Source of the DNA: Actinomycetes bacterium
GTDB taxonomy: Bacteria > Actinomycetota > Actinomycetes > Streptosporangiales > Streptosporangiaceae
NCBI GenBank assembly: GCA_025964575.1
Contig: JAOPYO010000195.1
Coordinates: 25,902-89,901, forward strand
Reading direction: 5' to 3'
DNA: 64,000 nucleotides
Made by a program: the position numbers and the translations under genes. This document shows, piece by piece, positions 59,004-64,000 of the stretch; the first letter of the stretch is position 1; the number at the start of each line of letters is the position of its first letter. The notes under the pieces are model-generated. The model did not search any database and had not been told where the DNA came from. It saw only the letters and a program-made list of their open reading frames with translations.

Positions 59004-59044
59004 CGTGATCATGTAATCGTTCGACGATGAGTTGCATGATCACG
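59004..59044. repeat. Palindromic repeat copy 4
   Basis: CGTGATCATGTAATC...GTTGCATGATCACG, 7 nt after stop at 58996. Confidence 0.85.
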
Positions 59045-59079
59045 CTGTGCGAGGGGATCTGTCCGGTGTGTAATGCGAG

Positions 59080-60780
59080 TTGGTGGGGTCCTGTTTGCTT
59101 GACGGAGGAGTAGGTCGGGTGCTGGCCGGGAGGTATCGGTTGCTGACCCGCGTGGGCCGGGGCGGTATGGGAACTGTCTGGCACGCTCGCGACGAGGTGC
59201 TCGACCGGGACGTGGCGGTCAAGGAAGTACTGGTGCACCCGGGTCTCGGCGACGCCGAACGCGACGTGCTCCAGGAGCGCACCAAGCGGGAGGCCCGGGC
59301 CACCGCCCGGCTGAGCCATCCCAGCGTGGTGACGGTCTATGACGTCGTCGAGGAGGACGGTCGCCCGTGGATCATCATGGAGCTGATCCGGGCTCGTTCC
59401 CTGGACCAAGTGATCAAGAAGGACGGCCCGCTGCCCTGGCGCCGGGCGGCCGAGGTGGGCAGGCAACTGCTCAGTGCCCTGAGCGCCGCGCATGAGGCGG
59501 GGGTGCTGCACCGGGACGTGAAGCCCAGCAACGTGCTGCTGGCGGCCGGGGAGCGGGCCGTGCTCACCGACTTCGGGATCGCCACCTCGGCGGGCGACGC
59601 GACCCTGACCACCACCGGACTGGTGATGGGGTCGCCGGCCTATCTCGCGCCGGAGCGGGCCCGCGGCCATCCCGTGGGTCCGGCCTCCGATCTATGGTCG
59701 CTGGGCGTGACCCTCTACGCGATGGTGGACGGGAAGTCACCGTTCGAGCGGACGGAGCCGATGGCCTCCCTGGTGGCGGTCATCTCGGACGATCCGGTGC
59801 GAACCGCGTCCGCGGGACCTTTGTGGCCGTTGATCGAAGGATTGCTGCATAAGGACCCGGACCAGCGGATGACACCACTGGAAGCCGGTTTGGTGATCGA
59901 CCGGCTTCTGCGCGGCGACCTCGAGGAGGCCGGCGGCACCCTCCCGGTGCCGATCCCGCCGCCGCGCTCCGTCCTCGCCGATCAGCCCACCCGCGAGAGG
60001 CCCGCGGATCTCTCCGGCCACCCGGCAGGCCCGGCCGAGGCCACCACGGACCCGGCCGACGCGCCCGCCGGGCCGACCGATGCCGTGATGGCACAGCACC
60101 TTGGTGAACCCACTGTGCGGTCGGCCGCGCGCCCAGCCCAGGGACGACTGCTGTGGACAGGGGTGGCGCTGGTCGCCGCCCTGGCCCTCGGCGGGCTCGT
60201 CGTCGCTCTGAACTGGCAGCACGGCGGTGAGAAGCCCGTCTCCGCCCCCGGCTCCCCGAAGACTTCCGCGGGGACACCGACGAGTGCCACGGCCACGGCC
60301 AAGCCGTCAGCAGCGACCCTTGTCGGGTTCAGGACCTACAAGGACTCGACCGGTTACTCCATCGCCGTCCCCAAGAGCTGGGCCGGCCCGCAGCACAAGA
60401 ACGGCGGAGACTTCTTCTACTCTCCGGACCACAACACTTATGTGCAGATCGACCAGACCTCCCATCCCGACCCCAGCGCGCTGAAGGACTGGCAGGACCA
60501 GGAGCCCAGCGTGGCCGGGCGGTTCGCGGGCTATCACCGGCTCCGGCTCGATCCGGTCGCCCAGGGTGCCCCGGTCGCCGATTCCTCCGGCAAGAAGGCT
60601 TCGGACTGGGAGTACACCTGGCAGGCCGGCACCGGCAAGAAGCACGTGCTCAGTCGCGGTTTCATCATGAACGGCCACGGCTACGCCATCGTGATCTCCG
60701 CGCCGGACGGTGAGTGGGAGAAGACCCGAACGGAACTCGCTCCCGTCTTCGATCATTTTGTTCCGGCGTCCCCGCCCTGA
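59080..60780 (+). CDS. Serine/threonine protein kinase, paralog 2
   Basis: GRGGMGTVWHARDEVLDRDVAVKEV, HRDVKPSNVLLA, TM plus C-terminal domain; start may be slightly later. Confidence 0.95.
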   Translation: MVGSCLLDGGVGRVLAGRYRLLTRVGRGGMGTVWHARDEVLDRDVAVKEVLVHPGLGDAERDVLQERTKREARATARLSHPSVVTVYDVVEEDGRPWIIMELIRARSLDQVIKKDGPLPWRRAAEVGRQLLSALSAAHEAGVLHRDVKPSNVLLAAGERAVLTDFGIATSAGDATLTTTGLVMGSPAYLAPERARGHPVGPASDLWSLGVTLYAMVDGKSPFERTEPMASLVAVISDDPVRTASAGPLWPLIEGLLHKDPDQRMTPLEAGLVIDRLLRGDLEEAGGTLPVPIPPPRSVLADQPTRERPADLSGHPAGPAEATTDPADAPAGPTDAVMAQHLGEPTVRSAARPAQGRLLWTGVALVAALALGGLVVALNWQHGGEKPVSAPGSPKTSAGTPTSATATAKPSAATLVGFRTYKDSTGYSIAVPKSWAGPQHKNGGDFFYSPDHNTYVQIDQTSHPDPSALKDWQDQEPSVAGRFAGYHRLRLDPVAQGAPVADSSGKKASDWEYTWQAGTGKKHVLSRGFIMNGHGYAIVISAPDGEWEKTRTELAPVFDHFVPASPP

Positions 60781-60846
60781 TCGTGCGGTCGGTCGGCCGC
60801 GAGCGCGTTTCCGAACTGTTAGCTGGAGTCGGTAGGGTCGCGTCCC

Positions 60847-62595
60847 GTGTCGGATGGTGCGGAAGGTGCGGGACGAGTACTGGCTGGGCGCTACCGGCTG
60901 CTGGCGCATGTCGGCCGAGGCGGCATGGGCACGGTCTGGCATGCCCGGGACGAGGTGCTCGGCCGGGACGTCGCCATCAAGGAGGTCCTGGTCCACCCTG
61001 GGCTGAGTGACGCCGACCGTGATGTGCTCCACGAGCGCACCAAGCGGGAGGCTCGGGCCACCGCCCGGCTGAGCCACCCCGGCATCGTGATCGTCCACGA
61101 CGTCATCGAGGACGACGACCGGCCCTGGATCGTCATGGAGTTCGTGCGGGCCCGCTCGCTGCAGGAGATCGTCGACGCTGATGGTCCGCTGCCGCCCGCC
61201 CTGGTGGCCGGGATCGGCCGACAGTTGATCGGCGCACTCCGTACCGCCCATGCGGCGGGCATCCTGCATCGCGACGTCAAGCCGGCCAACGTTCTGTTGC
61301 TGCGCGAAGCGCACGAGGACCGGGCCGTGCTCACCGACTTCGGAATCGCCCAGGTGGAGGGGGACGCGACGCTGACCCAGACCGGTCTGGTCATGGGTTC
61401 GCCCGCCTACATCGCCCCCGAGCGGGCCAGGGGAGATCGGGCCACCCCGGCCACCGACCTGTGGGCACTCGGCGCGACCCTCTACGCCGCCTGCGACGGC
61501 CGGCCGCCGCACGAGCGCACCGACGCGATGTCGACCCTGGCCGCGGTCCTGACCCAGGAGGCGCCGCCGCCCCGCAATGCCGGGCCCCTCACTCCGGTGC
61601 TGATGGGGCTGCTCCATCAGGACCCCGCTGAGCGGCTGACCGGCGAGGCCGCCGCGGACCGGCTCACCGAGGTCGTGGCCGGCCCCTGGCCCGCCGAGGG
61701 GCGCACCCAGCCGGTGCCGCCTCCCACCCCGGCGGAATCCACCGTGGGATCCGGGATGGGAGCGTGGACCGAGTCGCCCGGTGGGTTGCGTACGGAGACC
61801 CGCCCCGACGAAAGGTGGGCCGCGGACACTCCGCCCGCTTCGTATGATCCGTCGCCTCCCGTGCGCGCCACCGCGTCCCCGTCCGGTGGGCTCGGGGAAT
61901 ACCGGCCGCCGCTGCCGGTCGACGTGCCGGAGGCCCGGCGGGGCCGGGGGATCAACTCGGGTCTGGTGGCCGTCGTGGCCCTGCTCGCCGGGGCCGTGGT
62001 CGTACTCGCGGGGTTCCTGGTGTTGCGTTCCCAGGACAAGACGGGAACACCCCCCGGCACTCAGGTCGTGCCGTCGAACCCCGCCGCCTCGAACGTCGGC
62101 GCATCCCCATCAGCCCCATCGGCCTCATCGGCGAAGCCGTCCCACTCGGCGGCCGCTTCACTGCCCGCGGCCGGCTGGCATAAGGTCAGCGGTCCTGGCT
62201 ACTCGCTCCGGGTGCCTTCCGGCTGGCACCGTATCGCGAGTAGCCGCGGTGAGATCTGGCGCGATTCCCATTCGCCGGCGTTCGTCCAGGTGGACCATAC
62301 GGGCTGGAAGGGCGACGCGTACCGGCACTGGGAGACCTGGGAGCCGAAGGCCAAGGCCGACGGTGCGCTGCCGTCATACCAGCGTGTGGGACTGACCCGG
62401 GTGTCAGGGCTCGCCTACGACGCGGCAGACCTCGAGTTCACCTACGTCACCCCGTCGGGGACCGCGATGCACGCTATGGACCGCGGCGTCCGATCCGGTG
62501 GACGGTCGTTCGCGGTCTTCATTTCGATTCCCGTCAGCCAGTGGAAGTCCCGGGCCGATAATGTAGACAATTTCCTCAATTCGTTCCGCCCATAG
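60847..62595 (+). CDS. Serine/threonine protein kinase, paralog 3
   Basis: GRGGMGTVWHARDEVLGRDVAIKEV, HRDVKPANVLLL, DFGIAQ, TM plus C-terminal domain. Confidence 0.95.
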   Translation: MSDGAEGAGRVLAGRYRLLAHVGRGGMGTVWHARDEVLGRDVAIKEVLVHPGLSDADRDVLHERTKREARATARLSHPGIVIVHDVIEDDDRPWIVMEFVRARSLQEIVDADGPLPPALVAGIGRQLIGALRTAHAAGILHRDVKPANVLLLREAHEDRAVLTDFGIAQVEGDATLTQTGLVMGSPAYIAPERARGDRATPATDLWALGATLYAACDGRPPHERTDAMSTLAAVLTQEAPPPRNAGPLTPVLMGLLHQDPAERLTGEAAADRLTEVVAGPWPAEGRTQPVPPPTPAESTVGSGMGAWTESPGGLRTETRPDERWAADTPPASYDPSPPVRATASPSGGLGEYRPPLPVDVPEARRGRGINSGLVAVVALLAGAVVVLAGFLVLRSQDKTGTPPGTQVVPSNPAASNVGASPSAPSASSAKPSHSAAASLPAAGWHKVSGPGYSLRVPSGWHRIASSRGEIWRDSHSPAFVQVDHTGWKGDAYRHWETWEPKAKADGALPSYQRVGLTRVSGLAYDAADLEFTYVTPSGTAMHAMDRGVRSGGRSFAVFISIPVSQWKSRADNVDNFLNSFRP

Positions 62596-62707
62596 GGAAG
62601 GATTGAACCTGTGGGTGGACTCGCGCGTCCCAGATAGGCAGTCGCACGGCAGACGGCTACAGGGTTCGTCTGGTCAGTAGTCCATCGTCCGGGGGACCAT
62701 AAAGTCA

Positions 62708-64000
62708 TGACGCAGGATCAGGGTCGTCTGGTCGGTAATCGATACCGGCTGGTGGCGGCGGTGGGCCGAGGCGGGATGGGCACGGTCTGGCGTGCCTATG
62801 ACGAGATCCTCGATCGTGAGGTCGCGGTCAAGGAGGTCCTGCTCCCGCCGGGGCTCAGCGCGGCCGAGCGAGACGTGCTCTACCAGCGTACGTTTCGGGA
62901 GGCCCGTGCCTCCGCACGGCTGAGCCACCCTGGTGTGGTGACCGTGCACGACGTCATCGAAGAGGACGGCCGGCCCTGGATCGTCATGGAACTGGTCCGG
63001 GCCCGGTCGCTCCAGGACGTGATCGACGAGGACGGACCGGTCACCCCCCGTACCGCCGCGGACATCGGCCGCCAGGTCCTGGCCGCGCTGAGCCACGCGC
63101 ACCAGGCCGGCATTCTGCACCGCGACGTCAAGCCGAGCAACGTGCTGATCACCGAGGACGGGCGGGCCGTGCTCACCGACTTCGGGATCGCCCAGGTCGA
63201 GGGGGACGCGACACTGACCCAGACCGGTCTGGTCATGGGTTCGCCCGCCTACATCCCGCCGGAGCGGGTGCAGGGAGAGCGGGCGGTGCCCGCCTCGGAT
63301 CTGTGGGCCCTTGGCGCGACGCTGTACGCGGCGGTCGAGGGCAAGGCGCCGTACGAGCGCTCGGACGCGATGTCCGCGCTGGCCGCCGCACTGACCGAGG
63401 AGGTGCCGCCGCCTCGCAACGCGGGTTCGCTGCGCCGGGTGCTGCTCGGGCTGCTGGCCCGCACCCCGGCCGAGCGCATGACGGCGGAGACCGCGATGCC
63501 CCTGCTCTCCGAGGTGGCCAACGAGCGGGTCGTCCCGCCGACCTCCCGTCGGCCGCAGGTGGCCGAGACCGTGCTCGACCAGCCGGCCAAGCGGCAGGAG
63601 CCGGTGGCGCTGGAGACCGTGCTGGACTCGGCCGAGCTCGAAGCGCTCGCCCGGGAAAGCGTGGCGGCCCGGGAACGCGCCGCCGTCGAGGAGAACGCGG
63701 CCGCCGCACAGCGGCCCGCAACCTTCCGTCAGGAGTCCCGTCCGCGGTCCGAAGACGAGATGCAGACGGAGATTCAGTCGGACTGGCAGCCGCCCGTGCA
63801 CGGCCCGTGGCAGCAGCCCACCACCCACGCGCATCAGCCGGCGTATGACCATCAGCCATACACACAGCCGCAGCAGCGGCCCGGCCGGACCAGGACCGTG
63901 GTGATCGTGCTCATGGCGGCCATCGTGGTGGCCGCCTCACTGATCGCCGGAGCCCTCATTCTGAAGAGCAAGACGAGCGGGCTGGGGCCGAACACCTCCT
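62708..64000 (+). CDS. Serine/threonine protein kinase, paralog 4 (3' end outside window)
   Basis: Read by eye: MTQDQGRLVGNRYRLVAAVGRGGMGTVWRAYDEILDREVAVKEVLL...HRDVKPSNVLITEDGRAVLTDFGIAQ...VVIVLMAAIVVAASLIAGALIL; missing from ORF track because no stop in window. Confidence 0.93.

Noticed and set aside
63247-63266. Kinase paralog 4 APE motif reads PPE, possible pseudokinase
   Set aside because: HRD, DFG and the VAVK lysine are intact, and variation at the APE Ala is tolerated, so inactivity is not supported

Overview
High-GC actinobacterial chromosome segment, probably Streptosporangiales-like (inferred from gene content, not proven). From left to right it holds: the 3' end of an NAD-glutamate dehydrogenase gene; the conserved prfB / ftsE / ftsX / S41 peptidase / smpB / ssrA (tmRNA) neighbourhood, which includes a penicillin-binding-protein-like gene whose catalytic motifs look destroyed; membrane and secreted proteins and an acyltransferase; a minus-strand AftD-like arabinofuranosyltransferase operon with an unlisted 42-aa micropeptide; a roughly 20-kb lipid/steroid-side-chain-like catabolic region (nitronate monooxygenase-like, crotonase, two acyl-CoA synthetases, three thiolase/Ltp-like proteins, DUF35 proteins, SDR, F420-type LLM oxidoreductase, amidase, phosphotransferase) with several KstR-like palindromes; a TetR gene with candidate operators; a 1090-aa helicase-like protein that appears to have lost its Walker A motif; lysX; and a tandem array of four paralogous Ser/Thr kinases, the last cut by the window edge. 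Four copies of a near-identical long palindrome (CGTGATCATGCAAT...ATTGCATGATCACG) sit just downstream of stop codons. No rRNA, tRNA, CRISPR array or transposase was recognised. All family names come from reading translations by eye; no searches were run.
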